This document shows, in pieces, positions 49,106 through 58,309 of a DNA stretch of 64,000 bases. The DNA is taken from contig JAJFKS010000032.1 of the NCBI GenBank assembly GCA_021773115.1, forward strand, positions 124,001 to 188,000, written 5' to 3'. A program made the translations under genes and the position numbers. Within the stretch, counting starts at the first letter, position 1. Each line of letters begins with the position of its first letter. Source of the DNA: Woeseiaceae bacterium. GTDB taxonomy: Bacteria; Pseudomonadota; Gammaproteobacteria; Steroidobacterales; Woeseiaceae. The notes under the pieces are model-generated. The model was not told where the DNA came from. It did no database searches and was given only the letters and a program-made list of their open reading frames with translations.

Positions 49106-49140
49106 CGCTGGTCGTCACAAGGACAAGGTGACGACCAGCG
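49106..49140. terminator. strong hairpin at convergent 3' ends
   Basis: Perfect 13-base arms CGCTGGTCGTCAC and GTGACGACCAGCG flank a 9-base loop. It lies 16 bases after the secreted protein stop and overlaps the last codons of the opposing EEP-family gene. There is no long T-tract on either side (CTCTTT on the minus strand), so it may act as a bidirectional weak terminator or mRNA-stabilising end. Confidence 0.5.
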
Positions 49141-50068
49141 GCAAGTGATCGGAACCCGTTCTTCGGCCGGTCTTCATATCGAGCACGGCAATACCGTCGG
49201 AAACAAGCACGTGGTCAATCGGAATCATTGCAATCGGCAGGGCTGTTGGCCAGGTCGGCAGGACGCCAAATCCTTTTCGGGCATTTCGCAGTCGCGTCGA
49301 TTCGAGTAGCTTTCGCAAACGCGGGCCCCAGATGCTCTCGTTAAAATCTCCGGAAAGTACAACTTCGCCAGTTTGCGCAGAGACCAGTTCCGCGAGGCTG
49401 TCCAGCTGTTCATTTCTGGCGCCATAGAGCGCGTTGCTGAGCGGAATGGTCGGGTGACTGCTAATAAGCGTTAGCGGCTTACCGCCACGCGTCATGTGGG
49501 CGACGATGGTGGGGTAACCCAGTGGCGGGCTGTCAATGTGGGTAATCGAATCGAAGGGAAATCTCGAGTACACCGCTATCCCAAAATTTCCGCCGCGCGG
49601 CTCCGCATGAACATAGGGGTAGTCATTCTGCAGGCGTCTCGCCTCCGCGACCCAGTCCGCCGTCACCTCCTGCAGGAATATGACATCCGGATCTTCGCTG
49701 GCCACCGATTCGATCAGTCGCGTGAATTGCCTGTTGCCGGAGTAAACATTGGCATGGAACAGCTTCAGTTGCTCCGCGCCGCGTGCCTGGTGGTCGTCGG
49801 CCAAATACCAGGGCAAAAGAAAACTGCCGTTGATGCAAGTGACAAGCAACAGCACAATCGCATAAGGCCATTGCCTGGTGATCGCGAATACGATCGCCAG
49901 CAACAGCCCTGTAGCAAAATACTGCAGCCGAAAGTGGCCGAACAATTCGACAAACTGGTGAGAAATATTTACTGCTGTCAGCAGCGAAAAGATGATCGTC
50001 AGGACCGCGGCGACTTGCAGCAGTCCAATCATGCTCACTTTAATTGCGGCCGTGAGCATGATTCGCAA
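49115..50068 (-). CDS. endonuclease/exonuclease/phosphatase-family membrane protein
   Basis: This protein has 317 residues. Two to three N-terminal membrane helices (about 10-85) anchor an EEP-fold domain (about 95-315). The fold's motifs are LKLFHANVYSGN, VIFLQEVTADW (the metal-binding glutamate), VLSGDFNESIWGP (catalytic Asp/Asn) and GSDHLPLVVTL (catalytic His). Membrane-bound members are often called YafD-like and may act on phosphoesters, lipids or nucleic acids outside the membrane. The substrate is unknown. It lies 14 bases after ppiB and shares its 3' end with a strong hairpin. Confidence 0.82.
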   Translation of the reverse strand: MRIMLTAAIKVSMIGLLQVAAVLTIIFSLLTAVNISHQFVELFGHFRLQYFATGLLLAIVFAITRQWPYAIVLLLVTCINGSFLLPWYLADDHQARGAEQLKLFHANVYSGNRQFTRLIESVASEDPDVIFLQEVTADWVAEARRLQNDYPYVHAEPRGGNFGIAVYSRFPFDSITHIDSPPLGYPTIVAHMTRGGKPLTLISSHPTIPLSNALYGARNEQLDSLAELVSAQTGEVVLSGDFNESIWGPRLRKLLESTRLRNARKGFGVLPTWPTALPIAMIPIDHVLVSDGIAVLDMKTGRRTGSDHLPLVVTLSL

Positions 50069-50082
50069 ATAGACACAGTCAT

Positions 50083-50568
50083 TTAATCGTCGATTGTCAC
50101 TTCAACGATTGTCACGGTATCCAGCGGCACGTCCTGGTGGCCACCCTTGTTACCCGTTACAACCGCGGCAATCTTGTCAACGACAGCCATGCCATCACTG
50201 ACCTTGCCAAAGACGGCATATCCGAAATCACGTCCGCCGTGATTAAGAAAGTCATTGTTGTTGAGGTTGATAAAGAACTGCGACGTGGCACTGTCGACAA
50301 CGCCGGTGCGTGCCATCGCCAATGTGCCGCGGACATTTTTCTCGCCATTATCGGCTTCATTCTTGATCGGGTCACGGTTCGGTTTGGCGTTCATGTTTTC
50401 GTCCATACCACCTCCCTGAATCATAAAGTTCGGGATGACACGGTGAAAAATCGTACCGTCAAAATGCTTGTCATTGATGTACTGGCGGAAATTCTCACAG
50501 CTTATTGGCGCTTTGTCGTCGAACAGTTCAACGCTAATGTCGCCGTGATTGGTTTTGATCGTAATCAT
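50083..50568 (-). CDS. ppiB: cyclophilin-type peptidyl-prolyl cis-trans isomerase
   Basis: This enzyme speeds isomerisation of peptide bonds before proline. It has 161 residues and no signal peptide, so it acts in the cytoplasm like PpiB. Typical segments are [51 protein letters not shown] and [20 protein letters not shown], containing the catalytic Arg and the Gln, Phe and His substrate-pocket residues. It lies 27 bases after prmC. Confidence 0.95.
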   Translation of the reverse strand: MITIKTNHGDISVELFDDKAPISCENFRQYINDKHFDGTIFHRVIPNFMIQGGGMDENMNAKPNRDPIKNEADNGEKNVRGTLAMARTGVVDSATSQFFINLNNNDFLNHGGRDFGYAVFGKVSDGMAVVDKIAAVVTGNKGGHQDVPLDTVTIVEVTIDD

Positions 50569-50595
50569 GATGTCTCTTAAGGTTTAAGTCTGCGC

Positions 50596-51432
50596 CTATG
50601 TATCATCCCGGCAGGCCACTGTCACGCGCGGCCGGCCCGCGAGGTCATTATGACATGCGATGTCCGTCCATCCTGCGTCGCGGAGCAGATCCGCAACTGC
50701 CGCTGCCTGCAGTGCGCCGTGCTCCAGCAACAACCAGCCACCGGGGGCCAGAATTGATGCGCAATCCACCGCCAGCACTCGCAGGGCGTTGAGCCCGTCC
50801 GCGCCCGCCGCGAGCGCAGTACGCGGTTCGTGACGCAACTTGAGCAAGGCCTCGTCATCGTCGTTCACATAGGGTGGATTGGAGACAATGATGTTGAATC
50901 GGCGTCCCTGAACCGGCGCAATCCAGTCACCAACGACGCAGCTGACGTTCGCAAGCTCGGTCTGCCGTATATTTTCGGCAGCGATGGCTAGCGCGTCAGC
51001 GCTCAGATCCGTCGCCGTGACCTCGCACAGTGGGCGTTCCGAGGCGACCGCAATGGCAATGGCACCACTGCCAGTGCCGAGGTCCAGGATCTGCCATGCG
51101 GCGTCGCGTGGGATCTTTTGCAGAGCGAGATCGACCAGCAGTTCGGTTTCCGGGCGAGGCACCAGTGTTGCCGGACTGACCAACAGTTCGTGGGACCAGA
51201 ATTCGCGGGTACCGGCGATATAAGCGATGGGTTCGCCATCCAGCCGACGTGCCAGCATTGTTTCGAAACGCGCCAGTGTCAGCGGGTCGAGCTCGTCCTC
51301 AGGGTGCGCGAACAGATAACTGCGCGGCATGTCGATGGCCTTTCCGAGCAGTATTTCGGCGTCGAGGCGTGCGGAATTGCTCACAGGCGACAGTCGCAAT
51401 GTGGCACCCGCAATCGCAGCATCCAGTCTCAT
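50596..51432 (-). CDS. prmC: release factor glutamine methyltransferase
   Basis: PrmC methylates the glutamine of the GGQ motif in release factors RF1 and RF2. It has 278 residues from the ATG at 51432; a longer frame to 51540 is not family-like and would run into the cbs gene. An N-terminal helical domain is followed by the SAM motif ILDLGTGSGAIAIA and the catalytic NPPY in IIVSNPPYVND. In most gammaproteobacteria it follows prfA directly. Here the two are about 2.7 kb apart, separated by a gene pair on the other strand. Confidence 0.95.
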   Translation of the reverse strand: MRLDAAIAGATLRLSPVSNSARLDAEILLGKAIDMPRSYLFAHPEDELDPLTLARFETMLARRLDGEPIAYIAGTREFWSHELLVSPATLVPRPETELLVDLALQKIPRDAAWQILDLGTGSGAIAIAVASERPLCEVTATDLSADALAIAAENIRQTELANVSCVVGDWIAPVQGRRFNIIVSNPPYVNDDDEALLKLRHEPRTALAAGADGLNALRVLAVDCASILAPGGWLLLEHGALQAAAVADLLRDAGWTDIACHNDLAGRPRVTVACRDDT

Positions 51433-51477
51433 GTCGGTGTACACTCGCCGAAAATTTCTAATGTAACTGATACGCCG

Positions 51478-52839
51478 ATGAACGTGTATTCCAACATTCT
51501 CGAGATGGTTGGCGAAACGCCAATGCTCGAAGTCAAACATATTGATACCGGGCCCTGCCGGCTGTTTCTCAAGCTCGAATTGATGAATCCCGGTGGCTCG
51601 ATCAAAGACCGCATTGGTATTTCAATGATCGAGCGGGCAGAGCAGCGCGGCGACATCAAGCCGGGCGACACACTGGTCGAGGCGACAGCGGGTAATACCG
51701 GCCTGGGTCTGGCACTGGTCGCAGCGCAAAAAGGCTACCGCCTGATCCTGGTTCTGCCCGACAAAATGAGCCAGGAGAAAATTTTTAACCTGCGCGCGAT
51801 GGGTGCCGAGGTGGTGCTGACACGCTCGGATGTGGGCCGTGGTCATCCAGAGTATTACCAGGATCTCGGTCGACACATTGCTGAGGAGCGGGGCGCTTAT
51901 TTCATAAATCAGTTTGGCAACCCCGACAACCCGTTCGCACACGAGACAACAACCGGTCCGGAAATCGTCAAGCAAATGAAAGGTGATCTGGACGCTATCG
52001 TGCTCGGTGTGGGCTCGAGTGGCACAGTCAGCGGCATCGGCAAGTACCTTGCTGAGCACTCCCCGAATGTGGAACTGATACTGGCTGACCCGGTTGGTTC
52101 GGTTCTGACCGACTACATCAATGAAGGTGTGCTCGGTGAGGGTGGCAGCTGGCTCGTAGAGGGCATTGGCGAAGACTTCATTCCCGACATCGCCAATTTC
52201 GACCAGGTGAGCAAGGCCTACGCGATCAGTGACGCAGAGTCATTCGCGGCGGCGCGTGATTTGCTGCGGAAGGAGGGTGTTCTCGCGGGCTCGTCTTCGG
52301 GCACCTTGTTGTCCGCCGCGTTGAAATATTGCCGCGAGCAGACGGAGGCCAAGACTGTCGTCACGTTCGCATGCGATACCGGCAATAAATACCTGTCGAA
52401 ATTGTTTAACGATTTCTGGATGGAAGATCAGGGCTTTATTGAGCGCGAAAAGTTCGGCGACCTGCGCGACCTGGTCGGTCGGCCGCACGGTGAACGCGCG
52501 ACAATTACGGTAGGCCCCAGCGATATCCTGACGACGGCACATAATCGGCTTCGAAACGCCGGTTTTTCGCAGCTGCCGGTAATGAACGAAGGCGTACTCG
52601 TGGGCGTCGTCACGGAAGATACACTGATCCAGTTCGTCTACGGTAAGCCGGAGCTGATGACCGCAGCAGTTGCGGACGCGATGGAAACAGCATTTATCAA
52701 ACTGGCCTACACCGAGAGTGTTAACAACCTGGTCGCAATGCTGCGGGTGCAGCCGTATGCGGCTATCATGGACGGCGATGAATTTTTTGGGCTGATTACC
52801 CGATCAGACGTACTGAACTACTTGCGTCGTCAAATCTGA
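51478..52839 (+). CDS. cystathionine beta-synthase
   Basis: This PLP enzyme condenses serine with homocysteine to cystathionine. It has 453 residues from the ATG at 51478; the much longer open frame starts inside prmC on the other strand. The PLP lysine is Lys43 in GGSIKDRIG, followed by TAGNTGLGLA and the GVGSSGTVSG glycine loop. A C-terminal pair of CBS domains (about 335-450) could bind an adenosyl ligand such as SAM, as in the mammalian enzyme. It lies 9 bases before the gamma-lyase/synthase gene. The family could also act as O-acetylserine sulfhydrylase, but the CBS domains and partner favour transsulfuration. Confidence 0.88.
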   Translation: MNVYSNILEMVGETPMLEVKHIDTGPCRLFLKLELMNPGGSIKDRIGISMIERAEQRGDIKPGDTLVEATAGNTGLGLALVAAQKGYRLILVLPDKMSQEKIFNLRAMGAEVVLTRSDVGRGHPEYYQDLGRHIAEERGAYFINQFGNPDNPFAHETTTGPEIVKQMKGDLDAIVLGVGSSGTVSGIGKYLAEHSPNVELILADPVGSVLTDYINEGVLGEGGSWLVEGIGEDFIPDIANFDQVSKAYAISDAESFAAARDLLRKEGVLAGSSSGTLLSAALKYCREQTEAKTVVTFACDTGNKYLSKLFNDFWMEDQGFIEREKFGDLRDLVGRPHGERATITVGPSDILTTAHNRLRNAGFSQLPVMNEGVLVGVVTEDTLIQFVYGKPELMTAAVADAMETAFIKLAYTESVNNLVAMLRVQPYAAIMDGDEFFGLITRSDVLNYLRRQI

Positions 52840-52848
52840 GGGTTTTTC

Positions 52849-54009
52849 ATGGCAGGCAAAGACAAGCAATACGCGTTCGCAACACGAAGTATTCATGCAG
52901 GACAGGAGCCGGATCCGTCCACCGGCGCAATCATGCAGCCGATTTACGCAACCTCGACCTATGTACAGTCAAGCCCGGGCGTGCATCAGGGCTACGAGTA
53001 TTCGCGGACGCAGAATCCCACACGTATGGCATACGAGCGTTGCGTCGCCGATCTTGAATCGGGCACGCAGGGTTTTGCCTTTGCGTCCGGTATGGCAGCG
53101 ACGGGAACATTGCTTGAATTAATCGATAACGGCAGCCACGTGCTTGCGATGGATGACCTGTATGGCGGCACTCGCCGGCTGTTTACAGGGGTGCGCGAGC
53201 GTAGCGCGGGGCTGACATTTGGCTATGTTGACATGACCGACCTCGATGCCTTCGAAGCGGCATTCACGGCCAATACTAAAATGGTCTGGGTCGAAACACC
53301 AAGCAACCCATTGCTCAAGGTTGTCGATCTCGAAGCGGTGGTCGAGATCGCGAAGTTGCACGGTGCGCTGATTGTTGTCGACAACACGTTTGCAACACCT
53401 GCACTGCAGCGGCCGATTGAATTCGGCGCTGACATCGTCATGCACTCGGCGACAAAATTTATTAATGGGCATTCCGATATGGTTGGCGGTGTCGCAGTGA
53501 CGGCTGACGACAAGCTGGCCGAACGCATTGGCTATTTGCAGAACTCCGTCGGTGCAATCTCCGGGCCTTTTGACAGCTTTCTTGCCTTGCGTGGATTAAA
53601 AACACTGGATGTTCGCATGCAGCGCCATTGCAGCAGTGCGATGGCCATCGCCGAATGGCTGGAAGATGACGATCGCATCGACAGCGTCTTGTATCCCGGA
53701 TTGCCGTCTCATCCACAGCACGTCGTGGCCGAAAAGCAGATGAGTGGCTTCGGCGGTATCGTGACGTTTTTCATCAAGGGCGATCTTGAAAGCGCGCGAC
53801 GTTTCCTCGAGCGCTGTGCGATTTTCGCATTGGCCGAAAGTCTTGGCGGTGTGGAAAGCATGGTGAATCACCCGGCCATTATGACGCACGCAAGCGTGCC
53901 TGCTGATGTGCGCGCAAAGCTTGGAATCAGTGATCAACTGATTCGTTTGTCAGTTGGCATTGAGGCACTGGACGACCTCATCGTGGACCTCGATCGGGCG
54001 CTCGGCTAG
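52849..54009 (+). CDS. cystathionine gamma-lyase / gamma-synthase family enzyme
   Basis: This is a fold type I PLP enzyme of the Cys/Met metabolism family, 386 residues. The PLP lysine is Lys203 in HSATKFINGHSD. FATRSIHAGQEPDPSTGA at the start and YEYSRTQNPT are typical, as is the C-terminal SLGGVESMVNHPA and IRLSVGIEALDDL. Beside cystathionine beta-synthase the natural role is gamma-lyase, giving cysteine from homocysteine. Gamma-synthase cannot be excluded by sequence. Confidence 0.88.
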   Translation: MAGKDKQYAFATRSIHAGQEPDPSTGAIMQPIYATSTYVQSSPGVHQGYEYSRTQNPTRMAYERCVADLESGTQGFAFASGMAATGTLLELIDNGSHVLAMDDLYGGTRRLFTGVRERSAGLTFGYVDMTDLDAFEAAFTANTKMVWVETPSNPLLKVVDLEAVVEIAKLHGALIVVDNTFATPALQRPIEFGADIVMHSATKFINGHSDMVGGVAVTADDKLAERIGYLQNSVGAISGPFDSFLALRGLKTLDVRMQRHCSSAMAIAEWLEDDDRIDSVLYPGLPSHPQHVVAEKQMSGFGGIVTFFIKGDLESARRFLERCAIFALAESLGGVESMVNHPAIMTHASVPADVRAKLGISDQLIRLSVGIEALDDLIVDLDRALG

Positions 54010-54062
54010 TCAGGAGTACGGTGGATCCGACCAATCAATCGCGCGATAGCAACGCGCAGTTG

Positions 54063-54179
54063 ATGCGAGCTGTAATCTGGCAACGCGATGGACCGCCGGA
54101 TGTTCTCGAGCTTCCCGTTGACGTACCGGTTACCACTCAGAATTGTGATTTCAGTCGGTCATGCGCTCAGCGCTGCTAA
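54063..54179 (+). pseudogene. possible remnant of a zinc-type alcohol dehydrogenase/quinone oxidoreductase start
   Basis: A short frame begins MRAVIWQRDGPPDVLELP, which resembles the first strand of medium-chain quinone oxidoreductases, and then loses similarity before stopping at 54177. It has 38 residues at most and overlaps the end of convergent prfA. If the resemblance is real, this is the broken end of a gene lost when the transsulfuration pair arrived; it could also be chance. Confidence 0.35.
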
Positions 54180-55241
54180 TTGATCGGCCTGGTATTCGTT
54201 GATCAGCGGATCGATGAGCTGATCAAGGCCGCCCTCAATAATCTCGTCGAGCTTGTAGAGCGTGAGGTTGATGCGATGGTCAGTCACGCGACCTTGCGGG
54301 TAGTTGTAAGTCCGAATGCGTTCACTGCGATCGCCGGAGCCCACCAAAAGGCGGCGCTTTTCGGCATGTTCGGCTTCCTGTGCTTCAACCTGCGCGTCGA
54401 GCAGACGTGCCTGCAGCAATGACATCGCTCGCGCTCGATTCTTGTGTTGTGATCGCTCGTCCTGGCACTCAACGACCAGGCCGCTCGGCAGATGCGTCAG
54501 CCGCACAGCAGAATCTGTCTTGTTTACGTGCTGGCCACCCGCTCCCGACGCGCGATAGGTATCAACCCGCAAGTCCGCCGGGCTGATCTCGATGGCTTCC
54601 ACCTCGTCCGGCTCCGGAAGCACCGCGACGGTACAGGCGGAGGTGTGAATGCGCCCCTGCGATTCGGTAGCCGGCACACGCTGTACGCGGTGCGCGCCGG
54701 ATTCGAATTTCAATTTGGCAAAAATGCTGTTGCCCGTAACGCGGCTGATGATTTCCTTGTAACCGCCGTGCTCGCCTTCGCGTGCCGCGATAACTTCGAT
54801 CTTCCAGCCGGCGGTCTCCGCGTAGCGTGAATACATGCGAAACAGATCACCGGAAAAGATTGCGGCTTCGTCGCCGCCGGTGCCAGCGCGGATTTCCAGA
54901 AATACGTTGGCATCATCGTGTGGGTCGGGCGGAATTAACGACTTTTGCAGCTCCAGTATCAATAATTCACGGCGCTTGCTTAAGGGGCCAAGCTCTTCGT
55001 GCCCCATCTCACGAATTTCCGGGTCCGCGTCATTGACCATCTCTTCGGTCGAGGCGATCTCCTGGTTGAGCGCCTGATATTCTCTAAACAGTTTGACGAC
55101 GGGTTCAACGCGTGCGTATTCCTTCGATAAATTTCGAAACTGATTTTGATCGGCAATCACATCGGGGTCCGCAAGCAGGCCCGCGATCTCCTCGAAGCGT
55201 TCGCTGACCGACTCCAGCTTGAAGCGAATGGATTCTTTCAC
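54159..55241 (-). CDS. prfA: peptide chain release factor 1
   Basis: RF1 terminates translation at UAA and UAG. It has 360 residues. The codon-recognition PAT motif lies at 190-192 and the catalytic GGQ at 235-237 in [14 protein letters not shown]. The glutamine of this motif is the substrate of PrmC. It lies 3 bases after hemA, the conserved order, but prmC does not follow it directly here. Confidence 0.97.
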   Translation of the reverse strand: MKESIRFKLESVSERFEEIAGLLADPDVIADQNQFRNLSKEYARVEPVVKLFREYQALNQEIASTEEMVNDADPEIREMGHEELGPLSKRRELLILELQKSLIPPDPHDDANVFLEIRAGTGGDEAAIFSGDLFRMYSRYAETAGWKIEVIAAREGEHGGYKEIISRVTGNSIFAKLKFESGAHRVQRVPATESQGRIHTSACTVAVLPEPDEVEAIEISPADLRVDTYRASGAGGQHVNKTDSAVRLTHLPSGLVVECQDERSQHKNRARAMSLLQARLLDAQVEAQEAEHAEKRRLLVGSGDRSERIRTYNYPQGRVTDHRINLTLYKLDEIIEGGLDQLIDPLINEYQADQLAALSA

Positions 55242-55244
55242 GGT

Positions 55245-56507
55245 TTACGCCTTTTCGTCCTTGTCGAGGTCAAATAACGTTCGCGCCGCGTCGATCAGGC
55301 CGTCATTGGATTCCTCACCCGCCTTCCGCAGCACAATGCTGGGATTGTGCAGGAGTTTCTTCATCAGGGAGGCCGTCGCAAATTCAATCGCGTCTCCGGC
55401 GGATTCTCCGTTGGCAATACGGCGCTGCGCAAGTCTGTTGACTTCATCGCGAATACTCTCACTTTGTTCTCGCAGCGCGGCGATTATAGGTACCGCCTTT
55501 TTTGACCGCTCAATAGTGAGGTAACGCTGAATTTCTTCATCCAGCAATTTATCGGCTTCGATAGCCGCAGCTTCCCGGTTTCCCTGGCCTTCCTGTATGA
55601 CGCGATCGAGATCGTCAACGCTGTACAGGTAGACATCTTCAAGGTCGCCAACGCCGCTTTCGATATCGCGTGGCACTGCAATGTCCACGGCGAAGATCGG
55701 CTTGCGTTTGCGCGCCTTGATCGCGGCCTGCATGTGTTTCAGCAAAATCACCGGTTCCGGGCTTGCCGTCGAGCAAATAAGAATGTCGGCCTCAGGCAGC
55801 GTGCCGGCGATTTCTGACAGCGGCAGTGCAAATCCTCCAAATCGTCCCGCGAGTTCTCGTGCCCGCTCGACATCACGGTTCGCGACGAACAGGCGACCGA
55901 TGCCGTGGCTGGAGAGGTGGCGAGCGAGGAGTTCAACCGTTGCCCCCGCGCCGACCAGCACGGCAGTATGTTTTGTAAAACCGGCAAAGAACTGGTTTGC
56001 AAGCTTAACCGCCGCCGATGCAACCGAAACCGGGCTCGCGCCGATCGCTGTATCGGTGCGAATTTTTTTCGCCACCGAAAAGCTGTGCTGCAACAGCCGG
56101 CCAAGACGCGGACCCACCGTTTTCGTCTTCTGCGCCTCACGAAAAGCGTCTTTCAATTGCCCCAGGATTTGCGGCTCACCCAGAATCATTGAGTCGAGCC
56201 CGCAGGCTACGCGAAACAGGTGCCGGATCGCCGCATCACCATCGAGCGTAAAAAGGGATTCCCCGAAGGACTCGTCAAGTGCACGGTCACTGTGGAGCCA
56301 GTCCCGCAGCCGAGCACTGCCGTGGTCGTCGCCCATGACATAAAACTCGGTGCGATTGCAGGTCGAAAGCAGCACCACCTCGTCGACGCCATCCAGCTTG
56401 TTCAGGCCGCGGAGCGCGCGCGCAACGTCACCTCCCGAGAAGACGACTTGCTCGCGAATTTCGACAGGTGCCGTGTTATGGTTCAGCCCGAGTATTTGCA
56501 GAGGCAT
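55245..56507 (-). CDS. hemA: glutamyl-tRNA reductase
   Basis: HemA reduces Glu-tRNA(Glu) to glutamate-1-semialdehyde, the first step of tetrapyrrole synthesis by the C5 route. It has 420 residues. The nucleophile is Cys50 in LLSTCNRTEFY, as in E. coli. LGLNHNTAPVEIRE starts the protein, GEPQILGQLK and the NADP-binding GAGATVEL follow, and a C-terminal dimerisation helix ends it. It is divergent from the TPR-lolB genes across 107 bases, which is the usual hemA/lolB arrangement. Confidence 0.96.
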   Translation of the reverse strand: MPLQILGLNHNTAPVEIREQVVFSGGDVARALRGLNKLDGVDEVVLLSTCNRTEFYVMGDDHGSARLRDWLHSDRALDESFGESLFTLDGDAAIRHLFRVACGLDSMILGEPQILGQLKDAFREAQKTKTVGPRLGRLLQHSFSVAKKIRTDTAIGASPVSVASAAVKLANQFFAGFTKHTAVLVGAGATVELLARHLSSHGIGRLFVANRDVERARELAGRFGGFALPLSEIAGTLPEADILICSTASPEPVILLKHMQAAIKARKRKPIFAVDIAVPRDIESGVGDLEDVYLYSVDDLDRVIQEGQGNREAAAIEADKLLDEEIQRYLTIERSKKAVPIIAALREQSESIRDEVNRLAQRRIANGESAGDAIEFATASLMKKLLHNPSIVLRKAGEESNDGLIDAARTLFDLDKDEKA

Positions 56508-56614
56508 GACGTCTAGTGGCGGCGCCGCGAAGGCACCTTAGGATTACGAAGTTCGTATCATAAGCGAACTGAACCGCCAGTTCCTTGTCTCTGTAATAAA
56601 CGGACGAAATATTT

Positions 56615-58309
56615 ATGCAAGACACACTTTGGTGGCGCTCGGTTAATTTGCTGATGACGCTGCTCACCCTGGCGATGACCTTCAGCTTTGCGGCCGTTCT
56701 GGCTGACGAAAGCAGCACATCGGATGCGAGCGCTCACGTCTTGCTGGCTGAAATAGCCCTGCAACGCAATGAATACCTCACGGCAACCACGGAATATCGT
56801 AAAGCGGCGGAAAAAAGCGACAGCGTCGAACTGGCTCGCAAGGCAACTCGCATGGGCTTTTCCTACGGCTTTAACGAGGAGGCGCTGCTGGCTGCCAGGC
56901 GCTGGCAGAAACTTGACAAGGACAGTGACGAGGCGCGCGCTTTTCTTGGACAACTCTATTTCAGAATCGGCGAGCTGCGCAATTCGCGGCGCCAGTTTGA
57001 ACGGCTAATCAAGGCGGGGCCCGAAGATCCCGGCACACGTCTGCTGTCATTGGTGTCCTACCTGTCTGAAGAGGGTGAGCCAGAACGCGCTGATGAGTTG
57101 GTACGCTCGCTTGCGAAACCCTACAAAGACTCAGCCAAGGCCCACTATGCGGTTGCCGTGATGGCGTTGCGGGCAGGAGATTCTACGCACGCGAAACAAC
57201 GCGCAACCCGGGCGAGCGAACTCGACCCGGACTTCACGCGGTCAAAACTATTGCTGGCACGTGCTTTGATGTTCGAAGGTGATGCCGATGGGGCGATCGA
57301 GTATCTCGCGCACCTGATTGGCGACAGCCCACACCCGGATCCGGATGCGCGAATGGAACTCGCCTTGATGTACATGCTATCGGGCCGCGACGACGACGCA
57401 CTGAGCCAGGTCAACCAGGTATTGCTGGAGCAACCCAATCGACTCGACGGTTTGCGACTCATGGCAATTATCAATTTTCGGCTGGAGCGGCTGGACGCCG
57501 CCTGGCAGGATTTTCAGGATTTGTTGGCATCCGGTCAGTACCGCATGGATGCCCTGTTTTACCTGGGCCGAATCGCCGATTTTCGCGAGCAGTATGAACG
57601 TGCTGTGCGCCTGTTTCGCGAAGTTCGATACGGCTCAAATGCACTATTCGCCCAGCGGCGTGCCAGCTGGATAATGGCTCGCGAGCTTGACGACGTCGAT
57701 GGCGCATTCGCGATGCTGGATGAATTTGCGGAAGCCGCGCCGGACAATGCGGTCGATGTGGTGACGCTCAGAGCGCAACTCCTCGCGTCACTGGGACGTT
57801 ACGAGGAGGCGCTGGCGCTGTACGAGAAGGCGGTTGAATACCGTCCTGACGATGAAAGCATGGTGCTCGGCCGCTCAGACCTGCTGGTTCGAATCGGACG
57901 AGTCGATGATGCGATTGTCGAATACCGCAAAGCGCTGAAACGCTGGCCCGATAGTGCACTGACCTTGAATGCTCTGGGTTATACGCTTGCGGACAGGACG
58001 GATCGCTACGTCGAAGCCGAACAGCTGATTCAGAAAGCGCTAAAGATCGACCCCGAAAATCCGGCCATCATCGACAGTCTCGGTTGGGTGCTCTACAAAC
58101 TCGGCAAGCTTGAAGCCGGACTGGTACAGCTGAATATTGCGTATGAGCAATTTAACGACCACGAAGTGGCTGCTCATATCGTTGAAGTCCTTGCTGAGCT
58201 TGGACGCACCGATGAGGCACTCGGAATGCTCGAGTCCGCAGAACAGGAAACCCCCGACAGCAAGCTGCTAAAAGACGTTCGTGCACGCTACTTTGACCAG
58301 AACCCGTAA
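56615..58309 (+). CDS. secreted tetratricopeptide repeat protein
   Basis: This is a 564-residue protein with an N-terminal signal peptide (about 8-30, ending near VLA), so it is periplasmic or exported. About a dozen TPR units follow, for example AEIALQRNEYLTATTEYRKAAEKS, ALASLGRYEEALALYEKAVEYRP and YVEAEQLIQKALKIDPENPAI, covering nearly the whole length. TPR proteins of this type next to lolB are common in Pseudomonas and relatives, and their role is not established. Its last 29 bases overlap lolB, which suggests coupled translation and a possible role in outer-membrane lipoprotein or protein assembly. Confidence 0.8.
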   Translation: MQDTLWWRSVNLLMTLLTLAMTFSFAAVLADESSTSDASAHVLLAEIALQRNEYLTATTEYRKAAEKSDSVELARKATRMGFSYGFNEEALLAARRWQKLDKDSDEARAFLGQLYFRIGELRNSRRQFERLIKAGPEDPGTRLLSLVSYLSEEGEPERADELVRSLAKPYKDSAKAHYAVAVMALRAGDSTHAKQRATRASELDPDFTRSKLLLARALMFEGDADGAIEYLAHLIGDSPHPDPDARMELALMYMLSGRDDDALSQVNQVLLEQPNRLDGLRLMAIINFRLERLDAAWQDFQDLLASGQYRMDALFYLGRIADFREQYERAVRLFREVRYGSNALFAQRRASWIMARELDDVDGAFAMLDEFAEAAPDNAVDVVTLRAQLLASLGRYEEALALYEKAVEYRPDDESMVLGRSDLLVRIGRVDDAIVEYRKALKRWPDSALTLNALGYTLADRTDRYVEAEQLIQKALKIDPENPAIIDSLGWVLYKLGKLEAGLVQLNIAYEQFNDHEVAAHIVEVLAELGRTDEALGMLESAEQETPDSKLLKDVRARYFDQNP

